This document shows positions 1 to 12,867 of a stretch of DNA of 64,000 nucleotides, in pieces. This DNA comes from Saururus chinensis (taxonomy: Eukaryota; Streptophyta; Magnoliopsida; Piperales; Saururaceae). Each line of letters opens with the position of its first letter. The stretch's first letter is position 1. Made by a program: the position numbers and the translations under genes. The notes beneath the pieces were generated by a model. That model was not told where the DNA came from. It saw only the letters and a program-made list of their open reading frames with translations, and did not search any database. The stretch is from the NCBI GenBank assembly GCA_035235625.1, contig CP141143.1:40037178-40101177 (forward strand), given 5' to 3'.

Positions 1-3000
1 TTACAATCATACTGGCTGAACTTACACTTACCCTTGTAGCATACTCTTACACTTACACTCTAAATCTGAGTCTTACTAACTTACTCGTACAACTATACAC
101 TTTCTCATATGACTTACACAAACTCATACGACCTTACTCGTACAAACTTACTCGTACAATCTTACTCTTACTCATAAACTTACTCTTATTGTCTTCCTTA
201 GAAGCTTACACTTACTCTGGATATTACACGTATAACTTACTCAGAATCTGAAACATACAGCTGACTCTCACTATCTTACACATACTACCAACAACTGAAG
301 CTCATTACAATTAATAAGCTTTAGCATCGGAAAGGAAGAGATTGCCACTAGGGTGTCACCTTAACCTTCGGGGAGCAACTAGACGCCATGGACTTTTCCA
401 ATGGCGAGGCACACCTATGCTCATGGGGCATATGATTAAACAAGTAAGAGTAGATCCATGATACTACTTACCTGAGCACACAAATGTCCACTCTCTGGGG
501 CCATATAGTGCCAACAAGGGCTATATAGTGACAACTAAGGGTGGAAAATATACGGTGCCACTCTTGGCAGGAATCTTACAATGCCACTCTTGGGCGAAAC
601 ATACAGTGCCATCAGTAGGCCGAAATACATACAATGCCCACGAAGGGCAGAAACTTACAGCGCTCTCAACAGAAAATCAAACGTCTGAGCCGAATACAGC
701 ACTAAGACTAAATCCCGTAGGATAACACTATGGCTAAACTAGGAAGAACGTTCAGTCGATCACTTATCGACTGGCTCAAAATAGAAATTAATCTGTCGAA
801 ACCCTCAATCTCAACTCACAGCGTTTTATCAAATTAGGGTTACTTACCATTCAAGTTCATATTAGGTAACTTATGCATGTACAATTATGTTCGGAACTAT
901 TTTCGTCTTACATTCTTTAGCCAACCAAGCTAGAACTGCACCCGTTCTGAAGCTTTAATCCACAAAGGTAGCATCCTTTACTTAGCTCATCTCCCACCCT
1001 GACACTTACAGTTTTACAAATCGCTACATGACCTTACTTAAACTTGAATTCCACACTGATACTCTTACCATCATACACTTACGACCTTACATCTTACACC
1101 ATCTGCCTTAAAATCGAATCATCTTACTCGAACTCCTTAAATGACACCCATTAGACTTAAGTCCTGTCATCAAACCGTTACTAATTCCTTGTTATTTTCT
1201 GTTAAGCACATTACATACATTATGCGGTACAATTATATTGTTATCACTTACTAACTCACAGGCCCCCAAAAGCGCTCTGAATCTTAAGTCTTCAAAATTC
1301 CTGCATCCCCTAATTCTCTTGCTCGTATGTCCATTGTACCCTCCAACTCAATCTGAACTGATCCTCCAATCTCACAAAGTCCAACCTTCACCCATCTTCC
1401 CTCGCCTGACATACTTTTGTAATTTCCACATCATAATCCTTCAAATACCTCTTTGACAAATTTACAATCAAACACCCATAATCGTGCCCATCGATCACAC
1501 ACCACCAGCCCACATATATATAATTCATAACATATCCACTGAAGATCGATCACACACTCTGATCACGTACATATAATTCATAACTTACTACTATACCCTT
1601 AGTGTTCACTAACATAAGCATAATTCACATACATAACATATGCTCATTTAATAAGTATTTATCATGCAAAACATTAAGTTATAGCTCCTAGCATGCTACT
1701 ACACAATCAAAGCATACTATTATGAAATTACGAGTTCAAGGTCCCCTACCTTATAATCCACATGAGTTTGATGGTGAGCAAACGGTGGTGGCGACGTTGA
1801 TAGCAGAATGGGCAGCCAAAAACATCGCACTGAGAGAGTTGTTGTTGTCCTGAGGATTTTCAGAGATGTTGGAATTAATCTCGATAAGGTTAGATTAATG
1901 TCAGTCAAAGCATAAGATTGGGCGCACTAGGGCGACCAGACACAAGGTCGTGCTACTAAGGATGGCTAAAGCGACCACAGAATAGGTAGTGACTAATTGG
2001 AGGTCGACCGGTATTTTAAAACACATGTTGGCCACAAACGTTAAAATAGATCGCGGACTACCTCCAGTGGCAACAATTTCGCATTGTTGAAGCCTCACAA
2101 CATAGCAGAGGGCTTGGTTGCGTACTCACAAACATAGGGGAGACAAAGGAAGGCTTTAATGGTCATATTGCCTAGTGGTGGAGTCGTTCCATAAACACGT
2201 GTTGAGGCACTAAGGCCCGGCGTAGGTGGCTGACAAAGGCGGCGACATTTCTACTACCCCAACCAAATCATCATACGGACAATCGTGCATCAAGCATGGC
2301 TTACAGTGGAGAATATGGGCACGACATCAGTCAAGCCTCCGATGGGCCAAGTCTAATGACTAACAATATTACTTCCCCTTGGAAGAATCGGAATTTGGGC
2401 ACTCTTTCCTTGCATGTTCTGGGTCATGCGTAACAGGAAGTGGGGGTCAGAGCTAGAATCGGGCCAAAATTGTTGTCCCTTGATGTCACTGGACCAGGGC
2501 AAAGCCCACGTCGATCGAACATGCGGCCAAGTCCATGCAACGTCAGGTGGGACAGGTTGGCCCTAGGCTGGGGTGGGTCACTTGACAACGGTCAGAGGCA
2601 TACCCCAAAGCTAGGGGCATCTATTTTGGGAAAAAGGTGTGTAGGGGAGGCCGAGAACGGAGCCCCTTATCATCATTGGGTCAAGTTGGCATTGCAGCTA
2701 TCCACTGGCCGACGTCGGCAGTGACAGAATCACCAGTTAGAAGAAAATAATGGAATCAATTTAGCTGGGGTCACAGTGTGTCGAGTTAGGGCAGCATACA
2801 TGTATCATCGGGCCATAAATGGCCAGATGGGGCAAGGGGACGGACTTGGGATACAGTGGTGACCTTGCAATCGCAACCCACGGTGAGCTGGATGGACACC
2901 GATCGGAGTTAATATGGAGTCTAGCGGTGGAAATCGACAATAGACCAAAATTGTGTTTCGAACTGAGCGGAGCAATGGGATGGAAGAGAGGTGAATGGGC

Positions 3001-3764
3001 GCAAGAGTGGTGGCTACCTGCCATCGTCGGCCCGAGATGGAGCCAACGACGGTGAGTCAGAGCTCCTCCGGGTATTCACAGTCACAGAAAACAAATAGGG
3101 GGAGAAACACGATTTGTCTGAATAGGAAAAGGGGCAGAAGGAGGTTGAAGGGCCGGGGGAGGTGGCGGTTCGTGCCAGGATGGCGGCCTGGTCGCCGGGC
3201 TGGGGGAGGGCCAATGGCCATTAGGTGGTGGCCAACCACCAGTGGCATGGCCAGCGGCCGCAACAAATAGACAAAGGGGGAAAAAGGGCAGCAGAGCAAA
3301 TCTTACTCAGGCCGGCAGAGGAGGGCAGGGAGGCCGGGACAGAGGTGGCCGGAGTTCACACTAGCCGGGGTAGAGCTGTGGCGGTGTTCTGGAACCCATG
3401 CAACTGGTGACAGTGGTGAATCGGGGTGAAATCCACATCAGATGTCTCTATTGGTCTGAAATGGAAAAGAGGGGAGCGGAGCGGCAGCGGCCAACAAGGC
3501 CAGGCTGGGGAGGCGGTGGCGGTGTTGCCAGGCCAAGACCAGCCAGGAGGAGGCTAGCGCCGCCACCTCCAGCCTCATAAAGTGAAGGGGGCTTCCCCCT
3601 TCACTGTTCACTCCATGGGGTTGGGCACACTGAGGCGCACCCGATCCTTTTTATATTTATTTATTTTTTCTTTTTTTTTCTTGTTTCCCCATTTTTGTTC
3701 TCCTGCGTCTCATCCTATTTTTGCGCCAAATTTTTTTGTGATGCATCGAGGCTCATGACCTACA
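1..3764 (-). mobile_element. Long LTR-like repeat, family E, copy 1 (runs off left edge)
   Basis: The first ~1800 bases, read in reverse, match 56040-57830: both have the CTTACTC/GTACGAGTAAG-type short repeats, an 'aagcttattaattgtaatga' stretch, a run of 'gtgccactcttgg' units and a segment with 'agcatgct'. The remaining ~1.9 kb (about 1790-3600) is GC-rich and diverges from the second copy. A TATA-like sequence on the minus strand (near 3640-3655) and a hairpin just downstream suggest an LTR promoter read leftwards. The right end is placed at 3764 only because TACA there would give a TG..CA terminus, and no target duplication was found. No protein domain was recognised; short open frames in the GC-rich part have no family features. 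It could also be a non-LTR dispersed repeat. Confidence 0.45.
3581..3605 (-). repeat. Perfect 11-bp stem hairpin in family E leader
   Basis: AGTGAAGGGGG is followed by a 3-base loop and its exact complement. It lies about 40-60 bases downstream of the minus-strand TATA-like sequence, so in transcripts of this repeat it would sit near the 5' end. Confidence 0.6.
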
Positions 3765-3835
3765 ACTAAACACCACTCCCGACTCTTATGGTTATGAATA
3801 TTACAAATACTAATACACCAAAACGTTAAATTTCT

Positions 3836-4405
3836 TCATAAAAAATACAAGTAGAAAATTACAAAAAATAGAAAAAAATATAGAAAAATTGCAATAAAAT
3901 CTAGGATGTTACAAAGATGGGCAATAAAATTCTTATAAATATTTACTCCATATTTCTTGATTTTCTCAACAATATGTAACATCTCTAAAATGTGCTCACG
4001 AATATCCCCTGTACCAGTATATTTCATGTTCACCAGCTTATTCATAAGAATACTGGTCTCAGCTTTTCTAGAATTGGTGAACTATTATTCAACCTTTTCT
4101 AAAAAGTCCTTAACTTTGTCACATTTTGGAATATATCCTCTAAGGGATTGAGGAACAAACTTCATCATAAGTTTTATATTGATATAATTAGATTTCTGTC
4201 ATAACTTATATTCAACCTTTTTAGTCATTGGTGATTTCATTTGTAGGCACAGGTGGCTCATTATCACGTAAGGCACTGTCCAAATCATGAATGTCAAGTT
4301 GTCACTCAACATCCTCTTTCCACTCTTTAAAATTAGTTTCCATGACAGTTCAAATGGGGAACACGAGGTTAAGCATAGAATGAATGGCTTTAGTTTAAGC
4401 GACAA
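3836..4405 (-). mobile_element. Ty1/copia gag fossil fragment
   Basis: Minus-strand translation shows copia gag (UBN2/retrotran_gag type) segments: a part like NLDIHDLDSALRDNEPP, and a part reading MNKLVNMKYTGTGDIREHILEM, the spacing expected for the middle of a copia gag. The element is broken with several breaks and looks old. A possible primer-binding site and LTR on the same strand lie upstream at 5340-6404. Confidence 0.6.
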
Positions 4406-4439
4406 AATAAATACACATGCTCACACAGACTAAATATCT

Positions 4440-5339
4440 GGCTTAAAGGAGCATCAGCCAGATTCCCAGGGTGATCTAGATGCCTCCCTTAATGTCTCTG
4501 TCAAGAGTATAAGTGCATCATTGTAATCTCTCATGCGGGGTGAAATCACAACATTCTTGTAGTCCTCTCGTCCTTATGAGACTCGACCATGCCTGATGAG
4601 AAACTATGTGCATCATTGCAATCTCTCCTATGGGATGACATTTCAGCATGCTAGTAATTTCTTCAAATATAAAATTCTCCACAAGTTTAAATCAACAAGT
4701 AGTAGTCTCCTATGGGATTACTGCTCTCATCATGATCCAAACTCGCAATTCAAATTCAATCTCATAAATTATCATAGTTCGACCACTATGGTGACAAACA
4801 AGATCAATCTAATGAATGAGATTAAATTAGACTATTCACATATAAACCAATGCTCCAAGGGGATAACTTAATCATGACAATATCTTGATAATAAAGTTGC
4901 ATGATAATAAATCACGATATCAACATCAAATGAGCAAGATGTATATCATACTAGTTCACAAATCAATCACAACATTAGTAAGCTAATTAACTCAAAAGAG
5001 GTGAAATTGGACTAAATACGAGTGAATCAATGTAAATTACCACTAAACTGGCTTAAAAGGATTGCACGGGGTATTTAATTGAGTGAACCAAAATAAATAA
5101 ATGTAAATTAAAGGTTTTAAAAAAAGTTCTAAATCAAAATTAGAAATAAGTTCATAAAAACTTCAGTTTTTTATGTAGACCTTTAAAATTTATGATGGGT
5201 TTTAATGGATTCTACATCTAGAGACTCAAATGTGGAAACCAAACTTCAAAAGTCGAGTGAAAATCAAGATATTGTCACAAATCCAAAAAATTAAGAAAAC
5301 TTGAAACCTCAAAACCTATGCTTTTCCTAAGTAAAAAGG
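4440..5339. other. AT-rich sequence, no gene seen
   Basis: Between the copia gag fragment and the possible primer-binding site. It contains a loose direct repeat around 'gcatcattg.aatctctc' (about 4513 and 4611). No coding potential was recognised. Confidence 0.5.
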
Positions 5340-5353
5340 CTCTCATACCACAT
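5340..5353 (-). other. Possible copia primer-binding site (tRNA-iMet type)
   Basis: The minus strand reads TGGTATGAGAGCC, close to the TGGTATCAGAGC complement of plant initiator tRNA-Met. It abuts a TG that would be the edge of an LTR extending to the right. Confidence 0.4.
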
Positions 5354-6404
5354 GTTAGATGTATATGAATTTGTAGGATCATCACTTAGGGATAAAGTAT
5401 ATGGCAAATAACATAATATTTAGAGATAAAAGCGTAGCTTGCTCACTTAACATGATGTATATATATAGATAAATATGAATAAGCTCAAGTTTTCTTCACT
5501 ATTTTTACTAAAAATGGATGGGGAACCTTAAGATTAACATGTGAGTGAAGGGACTAGGTATATATAGCCTTATGGTGACACTTCACATCAAAGGGACACC
5601 AATAAATGGTCTCATACACACCCCTTAATAATCGACCAAGTTAATTTCAAAATTTTATTTTAATTAATGTAAAATATGATTTTTTGTTTCCAAATGACTT
5701 TTCATTTTCTTCATAATTTTTAAGTTCGAATGGGGTCTACATGTGAGGACACACCAACAAACACACCTCCTCCTAATGTGTTTTTCCTTAATCTTCAATC
5801 CAAAGTCTCTCAAAATCTCCCTCTAGAAGTTTAGGAAGCCCCTAGGAAGCTTAAAAGCTAAGCATATGGGTGGCGGTGTGATTATATATGGAGGTAAGGA
5901 AACGCCCCTCATGAACAATGGTATCTTTTAAGTTGGCTAGTTGTACTTTGACAGGTTGTCATCCAAACTTCTGCATGACCTTCTCAACAGGCACTTGACA
6001 TGTAAAGACGCCGGTTGACAGTCACTAAGTTTGCCACACAATTTCCATAATCCATCAGAATACATGAAATTACTTCTGGGGTTCCCAGATGCCACACCAC
6101 ATTGAAGGAAAAGCCACTTCACAGCTCCAGTCCTTCTAGGAGTCCATCTCTCCCCTCTCACTCTAAAGTAATTTAGTCATCCTAAATTAATTACCTAGCC
6201 TTAATTAGTTCTTCCTCATTTTGTCCCTCCTAGTCTCTCAAGAGAGTGTTATGCTCTTTTATTAATTATTAGTGCAAAGTTTAATCCCAATAATTCAGCT
6301 CACTATTTACTATTGACATCACTATCACCATGTTGATGGGCATGTCGATCTTGACTCTTTTTGGTAGGTTGATGGGCTCCTTTTGACCAGGTAGAAAACC
6401 ACAT
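5354..6404 (-). mobile_element. Probable copia LTR (about 1.05 kb)
   Basis: Begins TGTTAGATG next to the primer site and can be closed at ..AACCACA, next to a purine run on the minus strand (TTGAGGGGGAGAATG) of polypurine-tract type at about 6405-6420. Having a primer site on one side and a purine tract on the other is odd for one element. The boundaries are inference and no second LTR copy was found. A 74-codon open frame at 5937-6161 lies inside and resembles no family I know. Confidence 0.3.
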
Positions 6405-8460
6405 TCTCCCCCTCAATTGTCTTTATTTGGTCACTATTTCCCTATCTGTCAACTGCCTGGTTAGAAGTTTGTTCTACATCGATTTCTCACTATTGGCCGA
6501 TGGATGTGTCAACAAAACCACAACCAATAATTTTTTAATTGATTCTCTTACCAAATGATTTCTAGAATTTTCCAATCCTCTATGCATGCATCTTAAAGGT
6601 CCTAGAGGAGTTCTTGCACCCTCAAAACTTTCTTAGTCCACAAAAATTCTTTTATCCTACTTTAAGCATGAAAATCTACAATTTTATCTATTAAGCAAGC
6701 ATAATCTTTACTCAAAATTATATTAGTACCACCTTTATATATAGTTGAGAAGATTAAGACCTAAATGTTATTGATAGGCAATAATATTACCTCTCTAACA
6801 CCAATCTTCTTTCTCACACTCCTCCGCGACACCTTCTCCTACGATAGTGTCGAGTTCTCCTTTATCCATATGCTCAAAATCCCTAATTTCTCATTCTATG
6901 GATCTTTGGGAACATCTAGGAGGCTTAGAATAAGGGTTTAAGCTGTGAAAGAAAAATTTTATAGGAAGGAGGAAACTTGAAGTTGTCGAAATGTATCAAC
7001 CAAGGTTGGAAGTTGATTTGTCAACATAAAACAAGCCCGTCATCGGCACATATACTATCTTGTCAACAAATAACTAGCACTCATTGATAGGCTCGCATAG
7101 ACATGTCGGTAGAACTCCTTTTCCCATAATTTTAAACGCGCATATCTCCCTCTCTCTAACTAAGACTAATGTGCTCTTAGTATGTTTGAGAGCCCTTGAT
7201 AAACTCTATTTAATGAGTTCAACATGGTATGATTTCTCAAATATTTTCTTGGTGGGGCCCATTAATATGCCACACATTCTGAGGCTATAAGTTCTACTTT
7301 TGACATTATTTTTTCATGTTCTAGAACTTTTTAAGCTCATCTTCAAGTGCTCTACTAAAGCACTATGGTACCCTCTTAGTTTTGGGGCTTGAAGTTAGTG
7401 AGTCCCACCAAGTGACCCAAGGATGTTGATGCCACAACCGAGCTTTGCAGCATAGGATTTTTTTTAAAATACAACAAAAATAAATACAATGATTCATTTA
7501 TTTCGGGAGACGGTGACAGTGAGTTAAGGTATAGGATCACAAAGCAATAGAGGGTCTTCTGCATTAATCTTCTATTGCATTTGCCAAGACCTGTGTGTAC
7601 AAAGTACGTGCAGTGGTAAATCACCTATGAGCCAAAGCTCAATAGGCTTGCCTACCTCCTACAAGGTTATAATAAAGTTGTAGCTATATGAATCCTAGAT
7701 ATGCTAATGCGTCTACATGTGGAATACCATATGAATGCAAATTCATTTATGCCCTTAAACTTCATGTAATCATGCATTATGCCGTGTCATAAAATGCATA
7801 CCCTATTCAAAACATTGGGCAACCATGACAAAAAATTGAAGCATTCTAAACAACAATTCTTACCTTAATGAAATTGAAGGACTCTAGCGCATCTACTAAC
7901 AATTGCACCATCAAATACAATAGTTTAAACCAAATCATCCAAATCTTTTAAAAGAAACATACCCAATACTCTTAGAGATCACCCAATGAGTTTCACATAC
8001 TTTACAATTTCATTCAATGAAACATTCATGCAAGTCAAACTGAGCACATATCCGTCAATTTTATTTAATCAAATCTTTCTGGAAACTTCACCGAATAAAC
8101 TAGGGCCTATAGACCACCAGTATGCATAAGCACTGGCCCTTGAAGACTTACATACCGCGCCTTCAAAACTATCCATGAGCTAAGGTAGAAATCAATAAGC
8201 AGTTGTGAATCACCATGCAATTTTTTTCATGTTATACCCTTACCCAATCCCTGAGATGTTATCGCACCCCATTTATAACCATCATCTTGTCTACATTCTA
8301 ATCAATTCTTGTTTGTTATCTTGTTTATGTATTACAATATATTCATTCCCAATACATTCGTCATATAACATGCTATTTAATCGCATTACTTGTGTCGGAA
8401 TAGTGGAGCTAGCACCAATTCTAAAAGAACATATGAGACATATGTATTATTAATTGGCTA
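6405..8460. other. Intergenic sequence, nothing recognised
   Basis: AT-rich, with no domain-bearing open frame on either strand and no clear terminal repeats. Short open frames at 7084-7290, 7376-7624 and 8205-8453 show no family signature and are not supported as genes. Confidence 0.5.
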
Positions 8461-9082
8461 ATTTTGATGATCAAAATAATATCTACAATTCATGTATATT
8501 TTAGTCTTAAAAATCTAACTAGATTTTGTTCTGATCAAGTTAGATTTGATCAAGTTAGATTTGGAATTGATTGACTTAAAAAATATGAGCATAAATATTC
8601 TTATTGATAAAGGTTGATGACTAAGCTGAGTGTCAAAGGCAAAAGGTTAACTTGCACAATCCACTTAAAGTAGCTTAGAATGAGTGGATTAAGCAAATTT
8701 GGAAGTGTTAGATTCAGTTAGGATAATTTGAGAAAATTTTAGAGTTTAATATTGATCTAATCGACCTAGCAGATCACTAGACTGCTTTAAAACTAGTACT
8801 TTGAAAAGTAATAATTAAGAGTTCCAACCTCTTTGCATAGAATTTTTTATTAAGCAGAATTAAACTTATTTTCTCTAAAATCTCACTCACGATGAATCAA
8901 TCAACCACCATTCAACCCAGATATGAACACAACAATTTATGTGGAAGACCCCAACTAGGGTAAAAAACCACTGCAATTCCAACGAAACCAAATCAATGCA
9001 CTAGAAACCATGACTTTTTATGAACACTAGCAAACAACCAACCTTGTTTAGACTCTAACACAAACTTCTCTTGTTTATATCT
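8461..9082. repeat. Dispersed repeat copy 1, left part (LTR-like)
   Basis: About 8765-8945 matches 25985-26190: both share 'tagcagatcacta', 'aagagttc.a.cct', 'ttttttattaagc' and 'caaccatca'. It is interrupted at 9083 by the chromovirus, and its likely continuation is 15648-15860. The composition suggests a copia-type LTR, but no terminal TG/CA pair was proved. Confidence 0.45.
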
Positions 9083-9395
9083 TCGATATCTAGGAGAATT
9101 ACGCAGGGAAAGGGGAGAAGTAATGGAGAAAGGGGAGAAACTGGGATTCAATACTTGCATAAACTCCAACCAAAAGTCAAGGCTGCCCCATATAGGAGCG
9201 ACCCTCCTAGGGAACCGAACCAGCTAACTAGACTAGTCCGGTTCTTACAATATAACCCAATTAGTGTGTCGGCTATCTCGGGCCACTAACTGAACCAACA
9301 AGTATGATAATAAAATACTACAAAAACAATTAAATAGTTCAATGCAATAAAGTAATAAAAGAGAGTCTGATCATCATGCACAATCGTTCACAATA
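9083..9395 (-). repeat. 3' LTR of the chromovirus at 9-15 kb
   Basis: Matches 15333-15647 almost base for base over its length, including 'tctaggagaatta', 'ggagaaactgggattc' and 'gtctgatcatcatgcacaatcg'. The adjacent purine tract at 9396-9410 fixes the inner boundary. Confidence 0.88.
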
Positions 9396-9410
9396 CTCCA
9401 CCACGCTTCC
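9396..9410 (-). other. Polypurine tract
   Basis: The minus strand reads GGAAGCGTGGTGGAG immediately before the 3' LTR. The same purine tract precedes the 3' LTR of the second Reina-like element (41191-41203). Confidence 0.7.
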
Positions 9411-9411
9411 G

Positions 9412-10908
9412 CTAGTCGCCTTGTCCGCAAGGCGACCATGCTGGATAACGAGCCAAGAAATTGTCCTCAGACATCCACGTAGCATCCTCCAACGGCTGAC
9501 CTTGCCATGAAACTAGAACCTCAGTAACAATGCGACCTGAACGACGAACCCGCCTCTTCTCAAGCACAGACGCAGGGGCTGGGTCAGAGGGCAGAACAGG
9601 ACCCATCAAAAGCGGAGGCGGAGCATCCACAGCCAATGTCTGGTCACCCACAAACCTGCGAAGACGGGACACATGGAACACAGGATGGACCAAGGAGTCA
9701 GGTGGCAAGGTGAGGCGGTAAGCAACCGGACCAAAAGCCCGCCTCCACAGGATAGGGACCATGGAACCGGGGGGCGAGCTTGGAATGCTCGGGCTGAAAC
9801 AAAGAAGTCTAGCGCTGTGGTAAAACAGATACATAAACCAAGTCACCCACTTGGAACTCCCGATCAGTACGACGGTCATCATATAGTTGTTTCATCCGGT
9901 TTTGAGCTTCAGCCAAATTCATCTTCAACTGACGCAAGACCTCATCGCGAGTTTGGAGCATATAATCCACCTCAGCCACAGAAGAGCGATGAGGGACATA
10001 TGACAAAGTCGGCCATACAACACCTCAAAAGGAGTGAAGCCCGCACGCATGTGATATGCAATGTTATAGGACCACTCCGCCCATGGAAGAAGCTGAAGCC
10101 AACGGCGAGGCTGCGTCATCGTAAAGCACCGCAGATACTGCTCCAGACAATGATTAACCACTTCCGTCTGCCCATCCGTCTACGGGTGATAAGTAGTGCT
10201 CATATGAAGGGACGTACCCTGTAAGGAACTCCTGCCAAAACTGAGAAAGGAAGATACGATCACGATCAGAAATAATGGTGTGAGCCATACCATGAAGCTT
10301 CGCCACCTCCCAGACATACAGGTCAGCCACAGTCTTAGCAGTGAAAGGATGTCCCAACGCATAGAAATGAGCATACTTAGACAGACGGTCGACCACCATC
10401 ATTATCATCGACTTACCCTGCACCAGCGGCAAGGCCTCAACAAAGTCCATCGATATATCCTCCCAGACTTTATCAGGAATGGACAGGGGTTGCAGCAACC
10501 CGACTGGAGAAGTGGTAGCTGCCTTGGCGTGCTGACAAATATCACAAGCAGTCACATACTCATGCACAACCTGACGAACCCCCAATCATAAGAAACTCTG
10601 GCTGACCCTCTTATAGGTGCGGAAAGTCCCCTCATGATAGGCCACTGGAGAATCATGGAAATGCAATATAATGTGGCGGCAAAGATCAGCGACATCAGGA
10701 ACCCACAACGATCCTTCCAAAACAAGAGATCATCCCGCCAAGTGTAAAATGGACGGGCTGCAGGATCAGTTTGGAGGGCAATGATCAAAGCCTGCATTGA
10801 GGCATCACTACGGTAGGCCTGCTTCAACTCCTCGATAAATGGACATGATAGCGTGGAGAAGGTCAAGCACGAACCCGGGGCAGGTATGTGAGAGAGAGCG
10901 TCAGCCAT
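9412..10908 (-). pseudogene. Chromovirus integrase and chromodomain region (fossil)
   Basis: Upstream part: HHCC-type N-terminal zinc region. Middle: integrase core with DFVEALPLV...VVDRLSKYAHF and ISDRDRIFLSQFW. C-terminal part: the gypsy integrase tail with HPVFHVSRLRRFVG, then VLVSWQGQPLEDATW, the chromodomain-like ending typical of plant chromoviruses, which in this family helps target integration to heterochromatin. The region is broken into several open pieces. Confidence 0.85.
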
Positions 10909-12105
10909 TGTGTTCTCTGACCCTTCTTATAAATAACTTCATAATCATAACCCAGAAGTTTACTGACCCACCGCTGCTGAGATGGAGTGGACACCCGCTG
11001 TTCGAGGAAATACTTCAACGGCTGATGGTCAGTGCGAATCAAGAACCGACGACCCAATAGGTACGGCCGCCACTTGGTAACCGCATGGATGATGGCCAGC
11101 ATTTTCTTCTCATAGATGGACAGGGACAAGGATCGGCCTGCTAGAGCCTTGCTGAAATAGGCGATGGGATGCTCGTCCTGTAACAGAACTGCCCCCAGGC
11201 CCACATCCAAAGCATCCGTCTTGACCACAAATGGGCGGCTGAAATCAAGCAGAATCAAGACTGGGGCCGAAGCCATGGCCTGCTTCAGCCCCTCAAAGGC
11301 CGCCTGTGCATCCGGAGTCCAAGCAAAAGTGCCCCGTTTGAGCAGCGCTGTCAGAGGTCAAGCCAACTCCCCATATCGACTAATGAACTTCTGATAGTAC
11401 CCGGTGAGGCCTAGAAAACCACGGAGCACCCGAACACATTTGGGAATAGGCCAAGACAGCATGGTGGCCACCTTGGCTGGATTGGTGGTGACACCATTCC
11501 CCGAAATATTATGGCCTAAGTAATCCACCTGCTGGCTGCCAAAAGAGCATTTCAAATGCTTCAGAAATAAGGAATTGTCACGTAGAATAGAGAAGACCGA
11601 CCTGAGGTGTGCTAAGTGCTCGGTCCAGGATCTGCTGTACACCAGAATATCATCGAAGAATACCAATATATAACGGTGCAGGAAGGGACGAAAGAGGTCG
11701 TTCATGAGGCATTGAAATGTGGATGGGGCATGTCAATCCAAACGGCATAACCAGGAACTCAAAGTGGCCGTCGTGAGTCCGGAAGGTAGTCTTGTGCACA
11801 TCGGCGGCATTCATGCGGATCTGATGATAGCCCGAACGCAGGTCGAGCTTACTAAACACTGTAGCGCCTGTCAACTCATCAAGCAACTCCTCAATCACCG
11901 GGATTGGATACTTGTCTTTCACAGTGACGTCATTGAGGGTGCGGTAGTCAACATAGAAATGCCATGTACCATCCTTCTTCCATACGAGTAACACCGGTGA
12001 CAAATAGGAACTTGTACTGGGCCTGATGATCCCCGCCTGAATCATATCTACCACCAGCCTCTCGATCTCGGCCTTCTGGATATGTGGGTACCGATAAGGA
12101 CGCAC
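10863..12105 (-). pseudogene. Chromovirus reverse transcriptase and RNase H region (fossil)
   Basis: Reverse transcriptase motifs are visible in order: [36 protein letters not shown] and the YxDD-type FFDDILVYS. The RNase H part shows VVKTDALDVGLGAVLLQ, the family's DxxD-type start, and a segment ending RTDHQPLKYFL. Family: Ty3/gypsy chromovirus. Broken. Confidence 0.88.
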
Positions 12106-12431
12106 ATTGGTTGGGGCTGTTCCTGGTGTAATAGGAATTTGATGATCATGAGAGCGGGAAGGAGGAAGACCTTGCGGCTTAGCGAATAAGTCCTAGTGAT
12201 CTGTCAATAATTCCTGGAGGTCGGCCGACATGCTGTCCTGAGATACCTCAAGGGTGGCACGCTGCTGCAATTGGAGCCCTTGGGGGGTGAACCGGAACAA
12301 AGTGCTCGAAGGAAGGGCGGAAAGAAGAGTGCTCGGCCTAGAGCCTTCCAACCGGACGTGCTGCCCTTGGAGCTCAAAATCCATCCACATCTCCCGAAAG
12401 TTCCAAACGACATACCGAGCTCCTGTAGCCA

Positions 12432-12857
12432 CTACATGCCTAACACAACGTCCGCCTCCTTTGTAGGTAACAGGAAAAGATCAGTGACGAATGAGTGGCC
12501 CTGTACATACAAAGTGACATGCGCACACACCCCATTGCTCCGGAGGTGCTTGCCATCTCCAATCAGTACGTCAAAGGGCTTGGAGTCCGATACAAGACAA
12601 CCAAGTTTGTGGGAGACCCTGTCATTGATAAAATTGTGAGTAGAATCATTGTCAATCAAGATAGCTACCTGTTGGCGCTTGAGGAACCCCTGGACGTGCA
12701 TCGTGTGAGGAGTAAAGGCCCCTGAAAATGCATGCATTGATATCTCAGGTACGAGCTCTTCAATCCCGGATGAGGTAGAGCCATCAGAACCCTCTTCCCC
12801 GTCATCAATCTCTTCCATCAGCAGACTGCCCTTAACAGAACAGCGGTTCCCGGGCAC
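12432..12857 (-). pseudogene. Chromovirus protease region (fossil)
   Basis: Retropepsin-like segment with VAILID followed by STHNFIND and a downstream LLPTKEADVVLGM, the order expected for gypsy aspartic proteases. It lies between gag and reverse transcriptase, where the family keeps it. In these elements it cuts the Gag-Pol polyprotein. Confidence 0.75.
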
Positions 12858-12867
12858 GAATTTCTCG

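Noticed and set aside
2440-3580. Several open frames of 60-94 codons on both strands in GC-rich sequence
   Set aside because: They overlap each other, have no domains, and lie in the family E repeat.
5937-6161. 74-codon frame with MRGERWTPRRTGAVKW
   Set aside because: No recognised domain, inside a probable LTR. Kept only as a note.
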